This document shows positions 10,735 through 20,984 of a stretch of 64,000 nt of DNA, piece after piece. How positions within the stretch are numbered: position 1 is the stretch's first letter; the number at the start of each line of letters is the position of its first letter. The DNA lies in assembly GCF_000208745.1 (NCBI RefSeq), contig NC_030854.1:29715606-29779605 (forward strand), in the 5' to 3' direction. The notes under the pieces are model-generated. The model saw only the letters and a program-made list of their open reading frames with translations, made no database searches and was not told the origin of the DNA. The position numbers were made by a program, and so were the translations under genes. This stretch comes from Theobroma cacao (taxonomy: Eukaryota > Streptophyta > Magnoliopsida > Malvales > Malvaceae).

Positions 10735-11938
10735 TGTTGACTCCATGTATTTTTAATGAAAACAAAACATTCTTCATTTATTGATGTCTAATTATATTAT
10801 TTAAGTGTGCAGGAGTAAGCTTAATATATTATTTGAGTATACAGAAGAAAGCTTAAATTCCTTAACATATTTGTTGTTTGAAAGCAAGTCAAAAAGCTTG
10901 TTCAATTGCAAAATCAGTTAATCAATTAAACAAGCAAATAAGAAATAACTTAATGAAGATAAATTGTTCTTCATCAATTAACAAGCATATTTAATCGATT
11001 AAGGCAGTACTAGGCACTAACACAAAGTTAGATAGAAAAGTCATAATCAGTTAACATAAGGCTTAATCGATTAAGAGGGTACTAAATGTAAAACAAAAAG
11101 CATGTTAATCGATTAACCAAATGGGTCAATCGATTAAGGCTCAAATTTCGACTACCTAAAAGCGTCAAAATTCAAATCCAAAATAACGTTTACTATTGAA
11201 GGTGCCAAATGAAAAATTCAAATTCAAAGATTTCTTAATTGGTTAAAGTTTATTTTAATTGGTTAAAATTGACGGAAGGAAAGTTTCAATTAGTTAAAGG
11301 GAAGATTAATTGATAAACGCTATGGAGTAGACTACAAGGCAAAAAAGCTTCAATCGGTTAAAGCATATCTTAATCGATTAAAAAAACTATTGGTAAAAAT
11401 TTGAAAAAGAACGCAAAAAGATAAAATACCAGGTAGAACTAATTCTAAATTGTCTCTAAGAAGTAGAAATTATCTTCTAAGTATTTAAAGAGCTTCAAAC
11501 GGTCATAAATGTAAGAGAGAACCATCCAAGAGTAAGATTAAAGCCAAGAAGCGTTAGAAATTCTCTTTTCAAGTGTGCTTCACTCTTATCTTTAAAAAAG
11601 TGTTTGAACTTAACTTCGTATATCTCAGATAAGCTAGGTGATCAATTATACTTCATCTTGTCTCTATTTCTTGCTTGCTTGGAGTGTGGGGGACACTTTA
11701 AGCGATATACTGAGCTTAAAAAGCTTAGAAAATCTTGTTAGGGTTTTGATCTTTGGTTAAAAGCTTACCTTCGTGGATGTTGTCAATTCCACTAATTTAA
11801 TAAAGTTAGATTGAAAATCCTTGATTATGAGATCAAGATAGTGGATGTAGGTTAAGGGGACAGAACCATTATAAATACTTGTGTTTTGTCTACTTTTTTT
11901 TATTGTCTCTTTACTTGGTGTCTTTTAGCCTTAACAAG
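10735..11938 (+). mobile_element. Right LTR of the SIRE-like element (3' truncated)
   Basis: It starts TGTTGACTCC after a polypurine tract and follows the left LTR until 'ccttaacaag' at 11938. The last roughly 110 bp, including the expected CCAACA end, are missing. It carries its own small tandem duplication around 10790-10860 and the same series of TTAATCGATTAA-like words at 10915-11390. It lacks the SINE present in the left LTR. Confidence 0.85.
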
Positions 11939-12310
11939 AGTAAACATAAAAGCTTTATATAAGTAAACATAAAAGCTACGGTTAGTTTGTGAAATTTTAT
12001 GATATGTCTAAGAATGAGTAATAAAGCTTGTAGCTGATAACATAATATCATTACAATCAAATTATGAGTGATAAAGCATGCAACTAAAATAAAGATAATG
12101 AACTACGGTCAAAGAATGAGCGATAAAGCTTGTTACCAATAGCATAATATTGTTGTAACTAAAGTATGAGTAATAAAGCTTGTGGTTGAAATAAGAGTGA
12201 TTAAGTATGGCTAAAGAATGAACGATAAAGCCTGTGGCTTATAGTATGATATAATTGCAACCAAAATATGAGCGATAAAGCTTGCGGATGAAATATGAAT
12301 TTCTTTTCTT
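11939..12310 (+). repeat. Tandem repeat with 102-bp period
   Basis: Three diverged units begin with 'aagaatgag' or 'aagaatgaa' at about 12010, 12112 and 12214. Each holds two half-units ending in a '(a/c)gataaagc(t/a)tg' word about 50 bp apart, so the basic period may be half that. The array starts just past the truncated LTR. No coding function is visible. Confidence 0.75.
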
Positions 12311-12599
12311 TCCAAATGTCAAATTTCAATACTAAAATAATGAAAAGTCAAACTCATAGAAGTATCATACTTGAGTGGAAAATGGGTTATTCTAAATCTG
12401 TTTTTCCTAATCAATAACTCTTTTACTTGCACTTTTTTATGGAATATTCTATGTTTAGTCTCTATATTTAAGAGTTAATGACCAACTGTTTAGTGATAAT
12501 CACAATATGTTAGGTTAGACTTCTCCACTACTATTGATGGTCATGTCACATTAGGCAAGTTCACTCATCCATCTCTAATTCATTCACAGAGAAACACTC

Positions 12600-13249
12600 T
12601 CACTTCATCTAGAGGGAATGAAAATGGTGAAGGAGAATCAACTTTTTCATTTTGTCTTCTTCTTTAAGTCCCTTATCTAGGATGTAGATTAAGTCGAGGG
12701 CCTCTTCTTTCTCTACCACCTCTTTAAATTGCATTAATTATAAAGGTACTTCTCTTCTCAAAATGGCTAGCTCTCAAAGTCATATTATCAGTGTTTTGTG
12801 CAGCTTCAACCAAAGTAGTGAAAATAGAAAAATGTAAGTTTTCCAAGTGCAACTTATACTCGTCAAACATGCATTGAATGCAAACTTTCACCAACTCTTT
12901 CTTGTCTTGAGACTTTTATATATCCAACATCCTTTCTTTGAAAAGTTAAATATATTCCAGGAGATCTTCCTTAAACTTTTGATGTTTCTTCCTAAGTCAA
13001 CAAAAGTAACCTTATCTTGAGTATAAAAGAACTTATCTCCAAATATCTTACACATTTGACTCTAAGATTCCACGTAATTATGGGTAAGATTTACATACCA
13101 TGTATAAGCCTATTCCATAAGAAACTTAAAGAACTTTTTAAACTTTAAATCATCATCCAATGTCACTACTCCGAGTGTTTCTACAAACTTCATAACACGC
13201 TTTCATGCATACTTGATCTTACTAAATTGCTTGAACTTGGGACTACCGT
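12600..13249 (-). pseudogene. Degraded Ty3/gypsy gag, part downstream of the solo LTR insertion
   Basis: On the minus strand the frames read 'GSPKFKQFSKIKYA', 'TLDDDLKFKKFFKFL' and 'AYTWYVNLT', then 'KFFYTQDKVTFVDLGR'. This is the order of a Retrotrans_gag domain (..PKF..F.. / LA..WY..L / F.. / LG). Stops and frameshifts are frequent. The reading continues across the solo LTR into 16109-16260, which shows that the gag was there first. Confidence 0.7.
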
Positions 13250-14500
13250 TATGAGACCTCAACCCCTATAGGCTCATAACTACGCATAGATGCAATAACA
13301 CGGGCTAGGGGTAGTTTCGTCATTTTCTCTAAAAAGCTCACAGAAGAAGGTTTTATGGTATTTTAAGGTCTAAATAGGCATAATAAGATATTTTGGGTGC
13401 CAAGGAGACAAGAGGAGGCAAGAGAAAATTTTTGAAATAAAATAATATTTTATTAATAAAATAATATTAAAATATTAATATTTTATTCAGTGTCAAAATT
13501 TTTCATGAAGAAGGAGTATATGGTCAATCTAAGTGGGAGAAAAGAAGAATGAAAGAATTTTGGAGAAAAATGACGTTAATGGGGCCACGTATCTTTATTA
13601 AGTAAAGATAACGCGGGCAAGTAAATATTTTAAATATTATGGGGACATTGCGTTGGAGTACAAACTTCATACATTGTTTGTACATGTGTAGAAGAAGGTA
13701 ATAGAAGGAAATTGAAGTTAAATGAGTGATGGGAGGACTAAGTTAAAATGGAAGGAAACAAAAAGGGTAAAATGGTCATTTTGCATCTCGAGTCAAAATT
13801 TTAAGTTTTCGTAAACCCGAGTAGTTTAGATCAGTGTGGACCTTGTCCCAGTGTCAAAAGAATAAAAGGATTGCACAAAAGATGGGAGAAAAATAAGTTA
13901 ACTTGCAAAAGAGCATTTTCGTAATTTCGAAGGGAATTGGATAAGCTTGGGCTATAAGCATCTTGCTTCCAGCAGCTTTTCACATTTTTTTTCCAACAGC
14001 TTTTCTCCTTCTTCTTCTTCTCCTTTTCACGTTGCTTCCATCCTCTATGGAAGCTTGATATCAAGCTTTATAACCTCTCTCAAATTAGCTTAAATTTTCA
14101 TGCTTTTGGTGCACCCTTTCATAAATCCTTATGCTCTTCCACTCTCTCTCTTTAAAACCCTTGAAAAATCTTGTTTTCATATTTTCTCTCACTAGCTAGG
14201 TTTTTAGAGAGAGAAAGAGAGAAAAAGCCCTATAATAGCTTGGGAATTGTTGGAAAGAAATTCAAAGTTACTAAACTATCAAGGTAAATAGTAAATTAGC
14301 ATTGGGTTTTAAGTGTTGATAATGTTTAGTGATTGAATTGTGGGTTTATTATTGAGATTGTGTATTGACTCTATTGTGACTAGGATAGTGGGAATAGATA
14401 GCCATTTAAAATGGCAATTGAAAGCTAGCTAAAGGGTAGCTTTTAGGGTTTATAAGTATGAATTGACATTATGGTGATGTTAATTTGATGGTAGGTTCCN

Positions 14501-14807
14501 TTTGAAATAAATTAAAGAAAAATAATTATCATTAGCTTCAAACCCTCAGATAAAATTGATAATATTGTTTGAAAACGAAGAGGAAATGCATATCTAGCTA
14601 ATCATCAAAAGAAAAATTCCACGGAATATCAGTTTCCTTTTTCGCGGAATAAGTCCATCACAACATTATCATTAGAGAATAACCTGGGATACTATTAGGA
14701 TTAAAATTAAATAAATGTATACAATAATATTAATTACTTATATAGAAATGTGTATAAGTTATATATAAATTTACATAATACATCAAAATGTATACAAACT
14801 GTATATA
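14501..14807 (+). repeat. 307-bp block identical to 25515-25821, starting right after an N
   Basis: The 307 bases after the N at 14500 match 25515-25821 base for base (offset 11014). They end where both run into a TA microsatellite. The block interrupts the solo LTR and is part of a different repeat family at its other location. Perfect identity next to an N suggests a scaffolding or gap-filling error rather than a biological copy. Confidence 0.9.
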
Positions 14808-14827
14808 TATATATATATATATATATT
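14801..14827 (+). repeat. TA microsatellite
   Basis: A run of about 13 TA units at the end of the duplicated 307-bp block. It is probably the bridge on which two unrelated contig ends were joined. Confidence 0.85.
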
Positions 14828-14869
14828 GTGCATGATAATTGACATTGTGTATGATGACTATAACCGTGT

Positions 14870-15055
14870 GTGTGCATGATGTGGGGGGATGCACATGCCG
14901 GTGATAATGGCGGTGTGGGAGATGGATAATGATAGTACCTTTGTGCACGATGTGGGGGGATGTACACGATGGCATTGATTGTGCACGATGTGGGGGGATG
15001 CACATGATGGTGCCGGCTATGTGCACAATGTGGGGGGATATACATGAGCCGGGTG
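14870..15055 (+). repeat. Minisatellite with GTGCACGATGTGGGGGGATG core
   Basis: Four copies of a 26-bp core ('gtgcacgatgtggggggatg' plus 'cacatg') begin near 14873, 14941, 14980 and 15020, separated by variable 'gtgat/ggc' spacers. The last two intervals are about 40 bp. It sits inside the solo LTR. Histidine- and proline-rich frames on the minus strand are translation artefacts of it. Confidence 0.85.
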
Positions 15056-15295
15056 TGATTATACTGATATTGGTGTTCATCTATGTATTTATATATATAC
15101 ATTTATGTTTATGAAATCAAAGTTCATGAGTATGGTATATGGTTTTGCATATGTGAATCTTGCATGTTGAACATTGAAAGTTGCTAAGTATTGTCAAATT
15201 GGTGTTCATTACAACAAGGAATTTGGCTGCAGCGAAATGGATTCTCACTGCCGCTAAAAATTCTCGATGGTAGTACAGTACTATCAATTTGATAG

Positions 15296-15395
15296 TGATT
15301 TTGACCACTTTTCGATCAGAACTGGGCAAAGTGGTGAACAGTAAAGTTGTAACCCTACCTCTCAGCTTTCTAATGACCCAACAAGCATGTCAATT
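15296..15395 (+). repeat. Motif shared between unrelated LTRs, copy in the solo LTR
   Basis: 'ttgaccacttttcgatcaga', 'actgggcaaagtggt' and 'aaagttgtaa', then a 'ctttctaatg' word, match 23409-23495 in a different element's LTR region. The 'AAAGTTGTA...CTTT(C)CAA(C/T)GG' pattern recurs in LTRs of several plant retrotransposon families. Its function is unknown. Confidence 0.55.
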
Positions 15396-16108
15396 GGACC
15401 CATGTAATGGAAGATATGATTGAAAAACCGAACCATATGCAAACTAAGAATGCCTTTTTCTGTAGTGAGAAACGTGTTGTCACGTTGCTACGTTGCTCGG
15501 GTTTTGATATAATTTCCTCCACTCTCTTATCTTCATGATTGAGCATGGGTCTTTGCAATACTAAGAGTCCACTGATCAATGTCCAAAACAAGGGGGTTTA
15601 AGAAAGAAATTATACCTAACTGCATTGTTTTTCAAAACAAGTGTATCACGATTTCGAAATTCTTCCTTATCAATTTCTTGTTCCCTTCCTTGTCCACTCA
15701 CTGGGTTTATACTCACTGTTTTCAACTTCATATTTTTAGATTATGAGGCAGTTGGTAACTAGGTCGAGGTGCTTTTGCAGACTCGACTATTGGTAGGTAT
15801 CTCGACATTCAGTAACTGTATGTTCGTCGAGTTTTTCCGTTAGACATCGAGTCTCCTTTTGATATGTATAGACAAACTTAATGTAAATTATTAGAATACA
15901 TGATGTAGATAATGTATGTATATTTTAAATGAGCAGCGTCAGTACGAGTTGGCAATGTCCATCACCATTTTGATCCAAAGTTATAAAATATGACTTAGCA
16001 ATATTTGATAGAGTAATGAGCATGATAAATAGTAGGCTTGCTTGGGCTTAATGGACTACATCCATTGGGCCCATGCACCGATCATGGCCCGAAATTTGGG
16101 TCGTGACA

Positions 16109-16260
16109 ACCGTAGTCGTTAGGATATGGCTTAGCAACTACATGCATTTACTGGGTAAGGAAACTTAAGGTCAAATTTGAAAAGGTCAAGCTATTATTCT
16201 TTTGATCTAGTCACCTTTAGAGCTCTTTCTTTATAAAAAAGCTTTGAATAGTGGTTGGCG
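16109..16260 (-). pseudogene. Gypsy gag, part upstream of the solo LTR insertion
   Basis: On the minus strand the sequence ends in a frame reading 'KPYPNDYGSPKF' when the solo LTR and one copy of ACCGT are removed. This joins in frame to the gag piece on the other side. It is the N-terminal side of the same dead gag. Confidence 0.6.
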
Positions 16261-16684
16261 AGATTTCAATAGTAAAAGTGTAAATAAGTAAAAAGATGCT
16301 CTGAAGGTGATAGAAAGGAAGATTAGAGTAGTCTTAGAAGTACTGAGTGTTATGAAGGTGAAAGAGAATGGGTGAATAATAGAGTAATGGTTGTGAATAG
16401 GTAGAGAATAGGCGAGTGATAGAGTAACAATATTGTCAAAATTGTAGAGTAAGATTGAGAATAAGGTGGAAAAGGACTAAGTGGAAGAGTATTAGAGAAA
16501 GAAGCTCGTTAAGAGTAAAAATGTGCTTGCACTAGGCCCCAAGATTTTTCTTTTACTTTTAAAATGAATTGTGAAAGGTTTATATATAAAACCAGAAGAA
16601 ATAGTTACTTAACAACGGACTTTAATGCACATAATGAGTAACATTATTAAAACAACATTAATGTACATAATGGGTAACATTTAC

Positions 16685-16830
16685 TAAAATCCATTATGTG
16701 GATATTAAAATAGTAGTTTTATTATACAAAATGAGTAATGGTTATAAACCGATTATGTGATTGCTGAAGTGGTGGTTTTATGGCTATTTATAGTGCAATA
16801 AAACTTATTCTTGAGTAGAAGAAGAAAAAG
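16685..16830 (+). repeat. Dispersed repeat, copy 2 (partner at 1239)
   Basis: It is similar to 1239-1380 over about 140 bp in the same orientation ('ttatgtggatattaaaatag', 'accgattatgtgat', 'aaaacttattctt'). The boundaries are approximate and the class is unknown. Confidence 0.5.
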
Positions 16831-17714
16831 CTACGAGAGAACAAGATAATGCATATTTTGTAAATACTTCAAAACACCATTAGTATCTTCACCTTTCATT
16901 GTTTTTATTCTCTAATAGCATAAGTAATTGTTGTAGACCTCAAGAATAAAACTAAAATTTTTAAGTCCACCAACTTTTCTTGTCAAAAACCTAACACTCT
17001 CTTTTGATGTTATTGCAAAACATCAGCAATGCAGTTCACCACCTTAAGCGTGATTAATTATCATTTGAGATCTTAGAAACATATGCTTACGAGGAAAGGT
17101 TAATGCATATGTATGGCTTTGCAATAAAATTTGTAACATTCAATTTACTGTAATAATGTGAAACTTTTAATACAACTAAGCACCTTTCTGAATGGTGACT
17201 TTTAACATTATTATCTTTTTTATCCTTTCTTCAAGATCCTTAACAAGCAGAACAAAAAACCCTATCTACCAATACTTAATCCCTATATCCTTCAATTTTT
17301 CGATTACTAAATCCTACTTTTTTAGCATACTTGTTGTAAAAATCATAAATATTTTATTTCGTTTCAAATCCATTCCAACTTTTGAAATACTCTTTTTTTT
17401 TTTGACATATTTGACTGAACAAAAATCATAAAATTAGTATAAAAGAGAATTATGTTTGAGCACTTATCGTGCTTTGGATTTTACTCATCCATTGGTTTAA
17501 TTGATGGGGAAATATCATCTTTCGTAAATTTCAATATTCGACAGAATTGATATTTATTTATTGCATTTGTAATTTCTTTATTTATAAATTAAAAAATAAA
17601 TAAATTTAGTTATCTTGTAAATTATCAGAAGCCCATTTTATACTGTCATTTCATATGCTTAAAATTGATAACTAAACACAATCAATGAAAAAAACGTAAA
17701 ATTTGAATAAAACA

Positions 17715-17716
<2 letters not shown>

Positions 17717-17754
<38 letters not shown>

Positions 17755-17755
17755 T
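17717..17755 (+). repeat. Compound TA/GA microsatellite
   Basis: About nine TA units are followed by about nine GA units. Confidence 0.9.
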
Positions 17756-18508
17756 TGTAATAATTCCCTTGGCATTTTGACTGAAAAAACATTATAGTAG
17801 TAAGTTTTTAACATGTGTGGGTATACAAATACAACACCAATTTAAAGACAAATTGTCCCTTTTCTTGGAATTTCACATGAAAAAACGCGGACACACTCTT
17901 TATAAGTTGGTAATAAAAGAAGGTTAAATGGGAAAAGCTACAAAAGTAAATTGAAGCGATCTGAAAATTTGAAGTTGGAGGCATCAAAATGAAATAACTT
18001 TATTAGTTCTTTATTATCTTTGTGGTAGCACTTCTTTCATCTTAATAAGCAGCATTATATGGCACAATAGTATAAAAAGGACACCAAATAAGACACAACG
18101 TGAGGGTAGGAAATTTTTATTCGCTGTTCGAAAGAGTTTGCTATAGTGCCCTAGATGCCGAATAACAATTTTTATGCCCAAGGCGATGCCAAATGCAAGC
18201 CTTGTAGCCAATCCCTAAAGTTCTGGTCATGACCAATTCAAAAGTCATGGAAATAATTGGTATCGAAATTAAAGAAAATAAAATAAAAGAGAAGAGAAGC
18301 CTCTTTAGGCAAAGACTGAAGTCGTTGCTTCTTGTCTTGATACATAACGAAAGAGCTTGGAAATCGAAAGGGAGACCAACATATTAATCATGAGGCATTA
18401 ATTTTGTCTCATAAATACAACACCAAACTTTTTCATCTCCAACAAAAAAAGGAAAAACAAAAGACAATTATTTTGCCTCTAAATAATATATATAAGGAAG
18501 CTGTATGC

Positions 18509-19881
18509 CTATTTTTTTATTGTACAGAAGGCCTGTAAGAAGGTAAGCACAAACATGAAAAGCGCAAATATTTGAGCAGCCATGGCCCATGGCTTAGTAA
18601 AATAGCTTTGCACGTACGCGGCCCGCCATTTAGGCCACCATCGTTGGCAATGATGATTCAGCTGCTTGCATACCTGAGGATAAAAGAATTCCTTGACAAA
18701 AGCGTCTCTGTACAGCCCATTGAAGAACAGGGTGGCATCCTTTGGGCTCAACCAATTATCAACAACTTCCTTCGTGCCTAGTAATTCAATGTCATCAGTG
18801 GTGTCAATTAGGTCATCCAGTAGCTTTGCATACGAAGTAATTACAGGTCGGCAATTTGGTAAACATTGCTCATAGCTGATGAGGTTCCGAAAGAGAGTTT
18901 CTGTCGTTTCTTCAACTAGCAACGCCGGTATTTCAAGAGCACCATGTCTAAATCTTACATCCAGAATGCTATCTGATGCAACTTTAATGAACTGTACTCC
19001 AGCTTCATTGAGTCTAGAGGCAGAAGGAATGGGTTGCCATTCCATATTTTGATCTATGGACCTTCGCGATTGTTTAAATGGCAGAACTGCAGATAACCTT
19101 AACAGATCAAGAATGTGCTTGATATCTTCGCTGCCAAAAAGTTCTGCATCTGGCGGAGATCCATTAGATGAGAAGATGCTACCAAAAAATTTGAGGGTGA
19201 GTTCTATGAGCTTGCGCTTGGCAGCTATAGCAGCATCAGCAGATGTATCCATTGTTCTGTTGGCCCTTGCAGACGTAGCAGCTTCCTCTTTTTTGTCTTC
19301 AGAGCTAGCAAGTTCCTTATTTTTGTTGGCCCCTTCAATCAACCAAAATAGAAGCTCAAGCACCCGCCAAGGGACTTGGTTTTCTAGCAAAATCAAGTCA
19401 TGATAGAGATGTTGGAGCATATAAGACATGGTGAATATCGGATCTTCATGTTTACTCACCATTCCAGCATACTTGAGTAGGAGCTCAATAATGAACAACC
19501 ATCAAGCACCAAAATGTTCACAAATTCTTCTGGGCATAAATCAATAGGCGATGCATAACACTTATGAGCCTCTCCCTCGACTTGTCGAATTTCCTCTTGT
19601 AGTTTCCCAAGCAGGTTCGGATCTTTTAAACGTAAGATAAGGCCTTCTAGATAAGTCACCTTGATTACTTGTGTGGCTTGCAGGTGTCTTTCGCGGCAGT
19701 GCCAGGGCCCGATGGAAAAGCCAGTCGGGCTATAAGCCTTTTCGTTGTTCCTGTAGAGCATACCAGGAATTCTGAAGATGGACAACTGATCGTTATACAT
19801 GACGAAATTATGGGGAACCATATTTCTGAAAGTTGATAATTGTGGAACATCAATTGCAGCATGTTCTCCATCGCCCGCCAT
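18509..19881 (-). pseudogene. DUF247 (UPF0481) protein gene with a single frameshift
   Basis: The minus-strand product starts at the ATG at 19881 (MAGDGEHAAIDVPQ). It shows the DUF247 order: 'LSIFRIPGML', 'AYSPTGFSIGPWH', 'PEEFVNILVLDGC', then in the next frame 'FIIELLLKYAG', 'DLILLENQVPWRVLELLF', 'LILDVRFRHG'-type block ('SILDVRFRHGALEIPALLVEE'), 'NLISYEQC', and a hydrophobic C-terminal anchor 'AAQIFALFMFVLTFLQAF'. One base is missing near 19494: the codons after Asp-Gly-Cys should read TTC ATT but read TCA TTA, so the frame shifts inside a strictly conserved block. With one base restored the length would be about 457 residues, normal for the family. No other stop is present, so either a very young pseudogene or a sequencing error is possible. 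An intron acceptor-like CATACAG lies just upstream of the ATG. DUF247 proteins are plant-specific and membrane-anchored; in grasses members act at the S self-incompatibility locus, while most dicot members have no known role. Confidence 0.85.
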
Positions 19882-20895
19882 GAGTTTGACCTGTATGCTT
19901 TTGAACAACACAAAACAGAACAGAACTGTATCGTTATGAATACTAAGTGACATGGATGTTGATCAATGAAAGACTTGGTGCAAATATGAAAGGAACACTA
20001 ATCAAAGAGACCCAAAAAATAAAAAAAAGCCTGATTGATGCATGACTTCAAATGTTCATTTAAAAAAAAAATGACTTCAGATTATAATATAAACATACTG
20101 GTTTAGACTTAGCAAGCTGCAATTTATGCAGAACAAATTACAGTTTCGTCAGACTAGAAAAGATAACTCTTAGAAATGGGAAACTTACGCTAATTAAGAC
20201 TTTGAAGCAGAGGATTCTGGGGGAGATTTCTCAGCCAACATTTTGGTTTTTCATTATGCAATACCACTTGAATAGAAAATTTTAATATAACACTCATGTT
20301 ATATAAATTTGATGCTTAACATACCTTGCATTCAAACACCTACTTTTTAAGAATGCTTATGTATATGCTTTTCGGATGGCTTTAATTCCACGCCAAGTTA
20401 TGTAGAGTCATCCATTCGGAAAGGACACGGATACTTCGCTGCAAAGGCCGCAAAGCTTTTACCTGTTCTGAATCCTCACTGTATTTATGTTTTACACTGT
20501 AATATTTTGTGTTGCTTATCACTGATACCATTTCCAACTTAAAATAATAAAGAAGAGCCGAAACTTTTTTTAACAACGAAGAGTCTAAAATTAATAAACT
20601 GTTAGATTTTTACAATAATATTTTTTTATGAATATGAAGCTATAACAATGGAGTTCAAGGCAATACAGAAGAGAGAAAAAAAATATTTTGGGGAAGAAGA
20701 CTATTATATCATAAAAGCAAAAAAAAAAAAACCTTTTATATAAAGGGCTTTTACAAGAAAAGAAAACATTGCCATATAATGCAATGGCCTTGTCTTGGAG
20801 AAAATGAAAAACGAAATATGGACACCGCTCACAGTCTTCAAAGCAAGACAAATCAAAGATTTTTTTTACATTTGGAATTTTTCAGTCCCTATGCA
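19882..20895. other. Upstream region of the DUF247 gene
   Basis: This should hold the promoter and 5' UTR of the minus-strand DUF247 gene. No TATA box position could be fixed with confidence. Short frames in it have no family character. An A-run lies at 20718-20730. Confidence 0.4.
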
Positions 20896-20984
20896 CTAAC
20901 AAATTGTCAAAAATAACAGGAAAAATGACAAAAATAAAAAGAAACAAAATAATAAAAGAAAGAAGCGCAAGTCACAGAAGTTGC

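Larger units (their letters stand above)
13250..16108 (+). mobile_element. Solo LTR of a Ty3/gypsy element with 5-bp target-site duplication
   Basis: The 2.86-kb unit begins 'tatgagacctcaaccc', a decayed form of the common plant gypsy start TGTCACGACC, and ends 'gggtcgtgaca'. It is flanked by ACCGT on both sides (13245-13249 and 16109-16113). No primer-binding site follows, so the internal region and second LTR were lost by LTR-LTR recombination. Its interior shows a promoter-like CT-rich to GA-rich stretch near 14130-14230, a minisatellite at 14870-15050 and a run of an LTR-shared motif at 15296-15395. Part of it is homologous to 63100-63300. It contains the N at 14500 and the questionable 307-bp block that follows. 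Confidence 0.8.
16261..18300. other. Intergenic region downstream of the DUF247 gene
   Basis: No gene is supported. 16600-16860 contains the second copy of a dispersed repeat first seen at 1239, with a small internal duplication ('taatgcacataatgagtaac' / 'taatgtacataatgggtaac'). The open frame at 17192-17431 is a T-rich accidental frame with no motif. A TA/GA microsatellite lies at 17717-17755. Confidence 0.5.

Noticed and set aside
14734..15114. Open frames of 61-122 codons rich in His and Pro or Met and Gly
   Set aside because: They are readings of the GTGCACGATGTGGGGGGATG minisatellite and the TA run.
17192..17431. 79-codon frame, Phe/Ile/Ser-rich
   Set aside because: It has T-rich composition, no motif and no upstream gene context; accidental.
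19056..19403. 115-codon plus-strand frame
   Set aside because: It is the antisense shadow of the DUF247 gene.
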